Origin: Rebecca billardiae RCC1528
Taxonomy: Eukaryota; Haptophyta
Direction: 5' to 3'
Assembly (NCBI GenBank): GCA_965240325.2
Contig: OZ251252.1
Coordinates: forward strand, 434,001 to 498,000
DNA: 64,000 nt
Shown: piece after piece, positions 1 to 10,223 of the stretch
Position numbering within the stretch: the first letter of the stretch is position 1
Layout: the number at the start of each line of letters is the position of its first letter
Notes under the pieces: generated by a model
Database searches by the model: none
What the model was told of the DNA's origin: nothing
What the model saw: only the letters and a program-made list of their open reading frames with translations
Made by a program: the position numbers and the translations under genes

Positions 1-221
1 GCCTTGATCGCGTGGTAGTCGTCCTCCGAGATCTCCAGCGTGTACAGCAGCAGCGCGTCCTCCGGGTCGGTGAGCTGCAGCCGCAGCACCTTGGGCGAGC
101 GCGGCGAAGGCGCCGACTGCGCGATGCGCACGCTCAGCCGGGCGAGGCGGTCCTCGCGCTCGGGCACCTTGACGCGCGTGGGCACCTCGGACGAGTAGAG
201 CAGCTCGTCTACCGCGGACAT
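1..221 (-). CDS. SAS6: SAS-6 centriole cartwheel protein, N-terminal part (runs off window start)
   Basis: The reverse strand reads from an ATG at 221-219 to the window edge without a stop, giving about 73 residues. The stretch LRLQLTDPEDALLLYTLEIS followed by EDDYHAIKA matches the N-terminal globular domain of SAS-6, where families read like [24 protein letters not shown]. SAS-6 self-assembles through this head domain into the nine-fold cartwheel that templates centrioles and basal bodies. Only the first exon or its beginning is visible; the coiled coil lies outside the window. The gene is divergent from the ABM-domain gene with about 200 bp between start codons. The match is short but specific in order and spacing; I am fairly confident. 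Confidence 0.72.
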   Translation of the reverse strand, partial: MSAVDELLYSSEVPTRVKVPEREDRLARLSVRIAQSAPSPRSPKVLRLQLTDPEDALLLYTLEISEDDYHAIK

Positions 222-420
222 CGCGGACGAGCGGCGCGCCGCGGCCCGGGCTCGCCTGGCGCTGCGCGCGGGCAACTCAAAAGGCGATGGAGCGCAGCCT
301 GCGCTGCCAACGGTGGGCACACAGGGCCTCGGCCGGTGGCACGGGAAAGCTCAAACGAGTCCGGGCGTGGTGTCCATGACACTGCGTCATCCGGACCGCA
401 GCACTCAGCAGCGCATCGAA
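222..420. promoter_or_regulatory. Bidirectional promoter region SAS-6 / ABM-domain gene
   Basis: These 199 bp separate the two divergent start codons and must contain both 5' UTRs and core promoters. I see no TATA box; an in-frame alternative ATG for the plus gene lies at 376. The assignment rests only on gene orientation. Confidence 0.45.
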
Positions 421-840
421 ATGGCGCAGCAGGTGACGGCGGCGGCGCTCGCGGGCGTGGCGGCGGCTCTGGCGGTACAGCTGTACCGCAAGCAGCGGCG
501 GCACGCCGCGCACGCGACGGACGAGCGCATCTTCCTGCACGTCACCTTCGAGATCAAGAAGCCCAACGAGCCGGACTTCCTCCGAGCGTTTGCGCCGCTG
601 CTGCAGGCGTCCGTGCGCGAGTCTGGGTGCATCAAGTACCAGATGACCAAGGAGAAGGACGCGGCGCCCGAGAGCAGCACGTACGTGCTGCTGGAGGAAT
701 GGACCACCGAGGCGTCACTCGCCGCGCACGAGCAGACCGCCCACTTCAAGGAGTACGTGCCGCGCATGGCCGCCAACGCCAAGATCTTTGTCCTCAAGTA
801 CAAGCCGTGCGACGTCGCCGCGCTCGCGGCCAAGCTGTGA
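421..840 (+). CDS. Membrane-anchored ABM-superfamily (YgiN-like) monooxygenase-fold protein
   Basis: This single exon encodes 139 residues from the ATG at 421; an in-frame ATG at 376 would add 15. Residues 4-21 (VTAAALAGVAAALAVQLY) form a hydrophobic N-terminal segment followed by a basic RKQRRH, as in a signal anchor. Residues ~36-125 have the antibiotic biosynthesis monooxygenase pattern: a first strand (IFLHVTFEIK), a helix, RESGCIKYQM, then VLLEEWTTEASLAAHEQT and a final strand. ABM proteins are small dimeric ferredoxin-like folds that act on quinones, haem or aromatic substrates, or have no known reaction. The substrate cannot be told here. The fold is well supported; the membrane anchor is an inference from hydrophobicity. 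Confidence 0.7.
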   Translation: MAQQVTAAALAGVAAALAVQLYRKQRRHAAHATDERIFLHVTFEIKKPNEPDFLRAFAPLLQASVRESGCIKYQMTKEKDAAPESSTYVLLEEWTTEASLAAHEQTAHFKEYVPRMAANAKIFVLKYKPCDVAALAAKL

Positions 841-3800
841 CGAGAGTTCTGTGCACGGGGGCGCGGCCATGCCGCGTATATCTATAGACGATATGGAGTA
901 TGTATAGCGCTACGACAGATGGCGTATACTACGCGAGTGACGCGATGATATCTGTACGTAGTAAATATATATTAGCAGCTTATAATGAGACTTATATTGA
1001 CGACTACTATAGTCGGCGTCGCAGACGCAGGTCTCGGGACCGTACTCCGTAGTCCGTAATTATCACTAATCAGTAACTTCGACGGACAGTCTATACATCA
1101 GTCATACTCTGATTCGTCACGCGGAGTCTACGGCTGTCTACGCTGCCTACCGACTGGCACTCTGGCCCGCAGCAGATCGATGAACTCGTGCTCGACTGCT
1201 CGTATTACGGACGGATATCCCACTGCAACAGATAGGATCTGATCCGCCTATGGCATAGGATGAGTTCACCAGAGCGCCAGCGGCTCAGTTCTGCGCATAC
1301 GATCATCGGTGTTGCTATATCGTACACACAACTCCACCGGCTGTCGACACACACCATCTCCGCCTGCCGCCACTGCCACGGCGGTCGCGCGCGCGCGCGC
1401 GCGACCGCGCGCGCGCGCGCGATCCTATGCCATAGGATCCGCGACGGCATGACAGCGTCAGTTGCTCGCCCCTGGCAGCCGAGCGGCGACCCTGGGCACG
1501 GACGGCGCAGGCGAGTGCTCGCACCGGATGCCCGCGCTGCCGCCCGCACCGCCGCCCACGCCGCCAGGCGCGTTGCTGCCCGTGGCCATTCTTGGGGCGG
1601 GGCGAAGAGAGGGCAACCGCCATCGTGCGTGCGGCCACAGACCTCCCACGATTGGTGGCGGCCGTCCTTGTGTGGACCACTAGCCCACGAATCCAAGAGC
1701 GTGCGGGTCGAGCGTCGCGTAAATCGACTGCGGCACACGCATGGCGTGTCTACAGGTGCGATACCATCCACGCACGCGACATGGCAAGATGTTCCGGCTA
1801 CCTCCGAGGCTTGCTCTACATGCGTGCCGATGCTCGATCGCAACCACCTGACGACGCGAGCGACCTGCAGCGGCTTGTGCGCGCAGCCCCGGCGTGACGT
1901 ACAATGCCATGCTTGGCGAGGACCAAAACGCATTGTGATTGAACCTCGTACGGCTCCGGTCGAACACAGTGAACCACGATGTGTGAGCATCAAGCTGGGT
2001 GTCATCACAAGTGCCACATGTTGGTCGGCGTTGCCACCCGGTGGAGTCGCAAGGCGGCAACGACCGCGACGGCTTCACGCGCTCCATCCGTGGAGCCCAA
2101 AACATGCGGTGGTGGTCGAAAATCACAACAAGCTCGCTCTGGCGGATGGTGGCGACACTGCTACCGACCCCTAGGTGCAGTCGTACCATTCGGCAACATG
2201 AGAAAATGTCGTCTGCTGAGTCGTCCCTGGGGCCATCCTATCACCTATCAGTCTAGGGGGTCCAGCACACCAAAATAAAATCGAAAAAATGCCTCGACGG
2301 GTTTTCAAGTGGAGTGAGCGCGAGTTTCGCCATAAATTCGAGCGCCGCGAGCGCGCGCGCCGAGCGGCCGGGTCGGGCTGTTCAGTGGGCTGGCGGCGAC
2401 GGAGATGTACGACTGGACGGTCATCACCACCGTCGCCTCGGCGCGACAGAGCGGGTACGAGCGTCGAGAACGCCCGATCGAGCGAGTCTGCGTGACCATC
2501 ATGATGTCCCCGGACATATCGGTCGCCGGCGTCGGACATTGAAACCGCGAGGTTGCACGCGTGCCAGCGCGTTCAAGCTGCCTCATGCGCTCGAGATGGA
2601 GGAGGGTGCTCCCCTTGCAGATGATGCGCAGGCTCCGCGCACGAGTACGGTACGGGTACGCGGTCCCAAACGCATGTACCTTCCATCTGTAGCGTTCCCA
2701 CACACGTACCTGCCCCCCTGATGGCCCCGCGGTACTCCCGCGCGCATGCTTTCCACCGCCGCATTCACTCATGCAGCCGTTGGGGAGCGCGCACCGTCGC
2801 GTGTGCCGCCTCTCTCCGACGCCGAGACGCTGAAGGTAATCATCACGATGCCTGCCGCTAGTTTCTTACCGGTGCCGGGTGCGCGAGCGCATCGACCTCT
2901 CGCTGGGCGACGTCCGCGCGCTCTTCACAACTCAAGGCACACGAGAACGCCACGGCGCTGAGGATGGACCCAGCTCGGCAAGGATGGCCCGTTGAACAAG
3001 AAGGTGGTGCACTACTGGTTTGAATCTCTCGCGTTCCGCCTCGAGTGGCCGGTTCCTTGGCCCTGCCTGTTCTCTGTGCACGGCCGAGGCGCACGCCTGG
3101 ATAGTGGGGCTGCAGCAGATGTGCGAAGCGAAGAGCGCGCACGGACGTCACGCTCACCGCGGAGCAGGCGCGCGACGCCGAGCCCGCCGGCGCCATCACG
3201 GCCGCCAACAGCCGCGCAGGCACATCCGAGGCCAAGGCGCGGCGTGAGGATCTGGCGGCGATCACAGCGGAGCAGCGCGCGGACCGCACAATGGTCAAGG
3301 CGGCGAGCACGGCGGGCGTGGCAGCAGAGTCAGAGAGCGCGAAGCTCGCCGCCGAGCAGCTCGCCGAGCCGGAGGCCACCTCGATGGCTGGGCGCTGCAG
3401 CCGAGGTAATCGTAGACCGGTGGTGGCCTCGCATGGGCTCATGGGCTGGGGTAGGACGACTGGCGACGCGGCGTCGGTGCCGGCTGAGGAGTGCCTGCGA
3501 CAGCCCGCCGATAGCCATATTCATCTCCGGCGCCCGTATTCGAATGTACCCGCATATATAGACATTGATTTGAGTACATATGGACTCGCATCGACCGTTA
3601 GTATGTACGGGTACATATATGCTCATATTTACGGGTACCTATCTGTATTTAAATGGGTAACGTAACATGCTCGATCTTGCTGCTGTTTTCCCTGAATTTC
3701 TACGCGCCTAGCATGGTGCGCCAAATATTCAGTCGCTGCATCATAAATTCATTCGACTGAGTGGCAACGGTTGTCAATAAGTACTACCGACCGCATTCCG

Positions 3801-4364
3801 TCATCTAGCCGCCATAACGGATGGGTACCACTTCGCTGAATCTCTATATGTGACACTAAGTGGCCGGCACGGCGCGCCCGCACGACGGCGCGACGGCACG
3901 CGGAGTCGGTTTTGAGTGCTTCTGACGGCTGGGCTGGGCTGGGGGGCATACTAGAGGGCACTTCAACAGGCGACAGCCTCGACAGACACCTACATGGCAG
4001 GCCTGTCGAATATCCCCAACCGCTAGGCTGAGGGCCTGGACCCCCTACTATCACCTATGCCATCAGCCATAGGAATTAGGATTGAATCCTATGGCCTATG
4101 GGATAGGATCGCGGTGGGATATCCGATTATAGCCATAGGCGCGGCGCCGCAGGTCACTCGAAGTCGACGCCACGTACGAATAATTCGAAACTGCGGCGCC
4201 GACTCGCGGACGTCAACGTGAGATCCGCCGACCCCAAGCTCAGCAAGCGCGGCCTGAGGCGCCCCGTCACACCGCATCACTCGACGACATGCGTATATGC
4301 ACCGCGATCACGAGATCGCCGCGGCCGGCGCCATCATCATCCTCGCTGCTCACACACAGACAGA
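841..4364. other. Gene-poor region, no convincing coding sequence
   Basis: This 3.5-kb stretch holds several open frames on both strands (for example 1205-2189) but none resembles a known family and the overlapping frames are equally plausible, as expected in GC-rich DNA. It contains a (CG)n tract at 1385-1420, short palindromes built on CCTATGCCATAGG near 1248, 1427 and 4055-4140, AT-rich stretches at 890-1010 and 3540-3760, and a possible decayed PH-domain gene at 2870-3400 listed separately. Confidence 0.5.
2870..3400 (+). pseudogene. Possible decayed PH-domain / coiled-coil gene remnant
   Basis: In one plus frame 2879-2960 reads RERIDLSLGDVRALF; near 3075-3140 another frame reads CTAEAHAWIVGLQQMCEAK, which has the shape of the C-terminal helix of a PH domain (a W followed by an amphipathic helix). 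The third frame then continues from 3144 as TLTAEQARDAEPAGAITAAN and a charged, alanine-rich helix to about 3400. The pieces are collinear but need at least two frame changes with no clear GT...AG intron between them, so I read them as a remnant. This is pattern recognition only. Confidence 0.25.
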
Positions 4365-7300
4365 TCACACGCGCGGGTGCGCCGTGGGGCTGAGCATCGA
4401 GATGGACTCGAGGTGGCGGATGCGCGCGTGCTCGGCGGCCATCCGGCGCGCGTGCTCGGCCGCCTCGAGCTGCTGCCCGAGCGTGCCGTTGGCCGCGTGC
4501 AGCGCCGTGAGCACCTTCAACACCTGCCGGCAGTCACGCCGCGCCGAGCGGCGCACCCACGGGGCGGCGCGCACAGCACCCGCATCGGTTGCGAGGCGAG
4601 GGGGACGGACGGGGCGCGCGCGTGCGTGCGCGGGCGCGGAGGGCGTCGCTCGCCAGCGGCTGGCGGGCTGTCGCGGCGCGCGCCCGCGGGGCGCTCGGCC
4701 GCGCACCTGCTCGGCCGCATCGCCCTTGTCCGCGGGCGTCTCGACCGACAGGGCGGCGGGCGCGTTCGCATCGCCGCCGTTCTCCTTGTCCGCCTCCTCG
4801 GCCTCGTCCGCGTGCGCGCGCGCGGGCTCGCACCGCTGCGCAAACGCGAGCACCTGCAAAGCACGCAGGGCGGCGCGCGCGGCGTTGGGGGTTGGTTGCG
4901 CGCGGTGAGCGCGCGCGTCCATTGCCGCCGCGGGCGCGCGCGCGCGCGCGCCACGCCGCGCACCCGATCGAGCGCCGCCTGCAGCTCGGCGCGCTCCGCC
5001 TCGGCCGCGGCCAGCCTCCGCTCGAGCGCGTGCGCGCGCGCGTCCGCCTCCTCCTCCGCCTGCAGGGCGTCTCGCACGCCCTCCGCGCCGGGCGCGGCGG
5101 CGTCGGGCGCGGCGGCGCCGCCGCCTGCGCCGACGTTGGTCGCGCCGGCGTTCTCCTTGTCCGCGCCCTCCGCGCCGCCGAGCGGCTGCGGCCGCCCCGC
5201 CTTGGCGCCCGCGCGCGCGCCCTGCTGCAGGCCGAGCACGCGCTCCAGCCTGCGCGCGTGTTCCTGCAGCCGTGTGTTTGCAGCCTTGAGCGCGTTGTTC
5301 TCCTCCTTGATCTTCACGTGCAGCTGGATCTTCTGCCGCGGGTTCTGGTGGCCCACCTGCGCACGAGGGGGCGGCGCGGCGCGGCGCGGCGCAGGCGGGC
5401 GGTGTGCCGGCGTGAGCGCGCCGCCGCCGCACCACGGCCGGCGCCACGCGCGCGGAGAGGGGGCATGGCACGTGCGGCCAACAGGGCCGCGCACGCGCAC
5501 GCGCACGCGCACGCGCACGCGCACGCGCACACGCGCGCACGCGCACACGCACGCGCGCACGCACCAGCTTGTCGAGCTCGGCGGCGGTGGCGGCGAGCCG
5601 CGCGGCCGTGTCCTGCGCCGAGGCGTTCGCCGCGTCCGCCGTGCGCCCCGCCTCGAGCGCCGCCGCGTCCGCGCTCGCCGCGCGCGCGCGCAGGCCCTCA
5701 ATCTCAGCCAGCCAGCCGCGCCGCTCCTCCGCCGCCTCGCGCACGGCCGCGCGCAGCGCGTCCACGGCGGCCGCGTCCGCCGCGCCCGCCGAGCCGGCGT
5801 CGGCGGCGTCGGCGCGCGCGCGCGCGGCGTCGGCCGTGGCGTCGGCGAGCTGCGCCTCCGCCTCGGCCAGCCTCGCCGTCGCGCGCGCCAGCTCCTCGCC
5901 CAGCGCCTCACAGCGCGCGCCCGCCTCCGCGCCCGCCGCCTGCGCCGCCTCGAGCGCGACGCCGAGCTGAGCGGCGCGCGCCGTCTGCTCGGCCGCGGCG
6001 GCGGCGGCGGCGTCGAGCGCGGCGGCGGCGCCCCGCGCCTCCTCGAGCTCGTCACGCAGCGCCTCCGCCGCCGCCTCCGCCGCCTCCGCCGCGCCGCGCG
6101 CGGCCGCCGCCTCGGCGAGCGCGTCCTCCGCCCGCAGCTCCGCGTCGTCCGCGCGCGCCTCCGCCTCCGCGAGGCGCGCGGCCGCGGCGGCGCGCGCGTC
6201 CGCGAGCGCGCGCTCGCCGTCCGCGCGCGCGTCGGCGAGGTCGGCGGCGGCGCGGGCGTCCGCCGCCTCCGCCGCGGCGCCGAGCTCGGCGGCGAGCTGC
6301 TCGGCGTGCGCGCGGTCCGCGGTCGTCATCGCCTCCTCCGCCGCCGCCGCGCGCGCCGCCGCGTCAGCCAGCTCAGCTTGCGCCGCTTCGAGCGCGGCCG
6401 CGTCCGCCGCGCGCGCAGCGGCCGCCTCGGCCGCGGCGCCGCGCGCCTCGGCCAGGGCGGCCTCGGCGTGGGCAAGCGAGGCGGCGTGCGCGTCGCGCTC
6501 GGCGAGCACGCCTCGGTGCGCCTCCTCTGCCGCCGCGGCGCGCGCCGCCGCGGCGGCGAGCTCCTGGCGCGCGGCGGCGAGCGCGGCCGCGTCGGCCGCG
6601 CGCGCCTCGTCCGCCTCGGCCGCGGCGCCGCGCGCCTCGGCCGCCGCCGCCTCGGCGGCGCCGAGCGCCGCGGCGTGCGTCTCGAGCAGCGCGTCGCGCT
6701 CGGCCTGCGCGGCGCCGAGCGCCTGCCCGAGCGCGGCGTGCGCCGCGCCCGCCGCCGCTGCCGCCGCCTCCACCGACGCGGCGGCGTGCGCCTCGGCCAG
6801 CGCGCGCTCGCTCTCGGCGGCAGCGGCGGCGCCGTCGGCGCGCGCCGCGTCCGCGTCCGCGCGCGCCGCCGCCGCCTCGGTGCGCGCCGCGTCGAGCTCG
6901 GCGCGGAGCTGCTCGAGCTGCGCGGCGTGCTCGGCGGCGGCCGCCTCGAGCTCGCGCGCCGCCGCCGCCTGCGCCGCCTCCGCCCGCCCCCGCGCCTCGC
7001 CCTCCGCCGCGCGCGCCGCCACTGCCTCCGCGAGCTGCTGCCTCGAATACTCGGTCGCCTCGAGCAACTCTTCGTTCGTGTCGGCGAGGAGGGACTTGTC
7101 GAAGGCCTCGCGCTCGTAGTCGGTGGTGGCGCGCTTGAGCGCGGCCTCGAGCGTGAGCGACTCCGCCGACGCGTCGGCGAGCGCGCGGCACGCGCGCGCC
7201 TCCGCCTCCACCGCGGCCGCGCGCGCCGCCTCGGCCGCGTCCGCGCGCGCGTGCGCCGCGGCCGTCTCCGCCTCGAGCGCCGCCGCCGCGTCGCGCATCG

Positions 7301-7707
7301 TGCGCAGCTCGTGCTCGGCGGCGGCGGCGGCGGCGGCGCGCGCGGCGGCGTCCGCCGCGGCCTCGGCGCTCTTCGCCGCGCCGGGCGCCACCTCGCGCAG
7401 CAGCGCCTCGTACTCGTCCACCACCGCGCTCATCTCGGCGCGCTCCTGCTCCCGCTGCCCCTCCGCCTTGGCCGCGCGCGCCTCCAGGTCCGTCATCGCA
7501 CCCATCACCGCCGACAGGTCGCCCTCGTGCTCCGAGCGGACGGCGGCGAGCTCGGCGCGGTGCCGCGCGCTCGCGTCGCGCGCTGCCGCCTCCGACGCGG
7601 CGAGCGCCGAGCGCAGCGCGCGCACCTCCTCCTGCGCCAGCGCGGTGGTGTCGGGCGAGGCGGTGCGCCGCCGGCTGCCGCCGCCGCCCTCGCCGCCGCC
7701 GCCGCCC

Positions 7708-7742
<35 letters not shown>

Positions 7743-9749
7743 GCTGACGGGCGAGACGTTGGCGCTGGGGGCGGCGTGCGCGCGGCCCGCGCCGCCACCG
7801 TCGGCCTGCAACGCGCTCAGCTGCTCGCGCAGCGCGATCGCCTCCGTCACCTGCCGCAGCAGCTCCGCCTTGAGCGAGCCCATGTCCCTGCGCAGCTTGG
7901 CGACCGCGGCCTCGCCCTCCTCTGAGCACGCGGCCGCGAGCGCCATGGCCAACTCCTCGCGCTCCAGGGCGAGGCGGACGACCTCGGGGTGGTGCTCGTA
8001 CGCGTGCTGCAGCCGCGCGATCACCGTCTCCGCGTCCACCGGGCCCTCCTCCTCCTCCGCCTCCGCCTCCGCAGCCGCCAGCGCCGCCGAAGCCTCGTCG
8101 GCGTCGGCGTCGGCGTCGGCGTGCATGGAGGGCGGCGGGCGCGCGAGCGCGGCCGCGGCGGCGCGCTCGGCCGCCTCGGAGAGAGGCTGGTGGGCGCCGT
8201 CGGCGTGGAGCTGCGCCTCGCGCAGCCGGACGAGGAGCTTGAGCGAGCGCTGCCGCGCGCAGTGGCGCTGCACCACCTGCCCCATCCGCGCGAGCTGCCC
8301 GTCGAGCACGCGCAGCCGCTCCGTCGCCGCCCGCTCTCGCTCGAGCGCGTCGCGCAGGGCGACCGCGCGCTCGGCGGCGCACGGGTCCGAGGCCGAGAGC
8401 GCGCGCGCGGCCGCGCCCTCGGTGAGGTCGACGCCCGAGGCGGCGTGCATGGTGAGCGCCTCGCGCAGCCGCTTGATCTCCGCCTGCAGCGCCCCCACGC
8501 CGCCCGCCGACTCCTCGTTCACCACCGCGTTGTTCCGGATCATCTTGGCGCGCTGCGCAAACTTGAGCGTCGAGAGCGTCTCCGCAAACGAGCGCGCGAG
8601 CGGCGAGACGTTGGCAATGATCGCCGTGCGCGCGTTGCCGCCCAGCGAGTCCTTGAGCAGCAGCGTGAGCTTCGAGTCACGGTAGGGCACGTGGCGCGAG
8701 CGGCCGGAGCTCGCCGAGGTGACGAGCGCCATGATCACGTTGCTGCGCGGCCGCGCACGGGCGAGGGCGGGGCGGCGGCGGCGGCGGCGGCTCAGCCGCG
8801 GGCGCGGCGTGGGGCGGGCGGGCGGGCGGGTGGCGCGGGCGCGCGCGCGGCCGCACCCGAGCGCGGAGAGCGACTTGTTGATGTTGCACGCCTCCTGCAG
8901 GCGCTGGCCCGTCGCGTGCGTGTCCTTCTGCCGCTCCGAGCCCGCGAGGTCGACGAGGTTGAACTGCGCCGAGCGCGTGGACACGAGGCCGGTGCGCGCG
9001 TTTGTCGACTGCGACTCGATCGTGAGCGTGAACACAGCGTGCGAGCGCGACGACTCCTTGTTCATCGAGGTGGCGGCGACGCGGCGGTGCGCCGCGCCGC
9101 TCGCGAGCACGCGCATCGCCTCGCGCACGCTCGAGACGTTCACCGTCTCCAGGTTCTCCACGTGGATGCCGTGGCGCAGGTCCTCGCGCAGCCGCGGCGG
9201 CGCGGCGCCGCCGTGCTGGTCGAGCAGGTCGGTGAGCTGCTCGTTGTAGATCTCGAGGTACGAGCACTTGCAGAGGAAGTTGACGGCGCCGTCGGAGGTG
9301 CGCTCGGTGCGCGCGATGTGCGAGAAGATGTACGCCAGCGCGCGCGGCGTCAGGCCCGACTGCTCCGAGATCTCGTCGCCGGCGGCCGCGGTGGCGGCGC
9401 GCTCGTCCGCGCCGCCGCCGCCGCCGCCGCCGCCGTGCGCCACGTCGGGGCCGAGGATGGTGAAGGTCTTGCCCGCGCCCGTCTGGCCGTAGGCGAAGAT
9501 GGTCGTGTTGTACCCCGCCATGCACGCCTCGGTGATCGGCACGCCCACCGCGCGGAACACCTCCTCCTGCGTGGTCGCCTCATCGCCCGCGTGGTCAAAC
9601 GTGAACACCTTGTCCTCGGACGCGGAGTGCAGCACGACCTGCGCGTGCTCGCGGCTGACGGTGAGGCAGCGGCGTGTGGCGTCCGACTCGTCCAGGTGCG
9701 GCCGCACCCGGCAGTACACGTGCACCCGGTCGCCCGGCGTGCCGTCCAT
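4365..9749 (-). CDS. Kinesin-12 (KIF15/PAKRP-type) motor protein, 5 exons
   Basis: Model: join(9749..8857, 8742..5565, 5356..4964, 4853..4707, 4523..4365), 1589 aa, all introns GT...AG with correct phase. The N-terminal motor (about residues 8-375) has the P-loop GQTGAGKT (88-95), NKESSRSH switch I and DLAGSE switch II, with NAVVNEE closing the motor. The phrases TTQEEVF, CKCSYLEIYNEQLTDLLD and AGSERQKDTHA follow kinesin-12 rather than kinesin-5 or kinesin-1. The long second exon encodes an extreme alanine/glutamate-rich coiled coil. The third exon opens with GHQNPRQKIQLHVKIKEEN, the kinesin-12 tail signature. Kinesin-12 is a plus-end motor acting in the spindle, phragmoplast or cytokinesis. 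Two KEN motifs occur in the tail (about residues 1424 and 1511), on separate exons. A poly-Gly insertion lies after the P-loop. The first intron is 114 nt and open in frame, which fuses the exons in a naive ORF. A start at 9749 fits best. Confidence 0.88.
5357..5564 (-). repeat. Kinesin-12 intron 2 with (GCGCAC)n hexamer repeat
   Basis: This 208-nt intron (donor GTGCGT, acceptor GCGCAG) contains a run of GCGCAC-type hexamers around 5488-5560. It is the clearest simple repeat in the gene and does not encode protein in this model; the flanking codons join as ...KL/VGHQ.... Confidence 0.6.
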
Positions 9750-10223
9750 CGCGCTCAACGCGCGCGCAGCAGCCCAGCGTGGGGCCCGCCGCTGATGCTC
9801 CGATTTGAATTCGGCTGATGCCGCCAAAAGTCGGAGTACTTTTCGCGGCACTCATCAAAGCGAATTCGCAAATGACAAATCGCAGGCCGATGATATTTCG
9901 CGCGGCCATCGTTCCAGCGAAAGCTCGTCGGTCGCCGAACCGAACGAGTTACGAGTTCAGATCTCGTGACTGCGAGATTGCGGGATGAAACGGGTGCGCT
10001 GGGCTCGAGCGTGCGTGACCACCCTTGGTCCCCCGTGCGTCCGGTGCGCGTTCCACATCTCATTAGCGCCCGGACCGTCCGCCTTGCGTCCACGCGGCTT
10101 GGCTCCCCGCTTCTATCTCGTCACCGCCTGTACGTACTCGTAGCTTGGCCGCGGCAGCTTTCGCTCGCCGCCCACACCCAGTCGCCCGTCGTCGCGCGGT
10201 CCGCCTCCCCGAGCCCGTGCGCC
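9750..10223. promoter_or_regulatory. Bidirectional promoter region kinesin-12 / EF2
   Basis: 474 bp lie between the divergent ATGs. The part nearest kinesin (9790-9900) is less GC-rich than the rest. I recognise no TATA box or other named element. EF2 is normally highly expressed while kinesin-12 is mitotic, so the shared region may have to serve two different expression patterns. Confidence 0.4.

Noticed and set aside
1205-2189. Overlapping open frames of 169-304 codons on both strands
   Set aside because: Frames on both strands are equally open, compositionally biased and match nothing I know; stop codons are simply rare in this DNA.
4218-7925. A 1235-codon open frame on the plus strand
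   Set aside because: It lies antisense to the kinesin-12 gene; its Arg/Leu-rich product is the mirror of alanine/glutamate codons in GC-rich DNA.
8743-8856. Many introns are multiples of three and stop-free
   Set aside because: Nine of 25 modelled introns are divisible by three, about the one third expected by chance; open reading through them follows from GC content.
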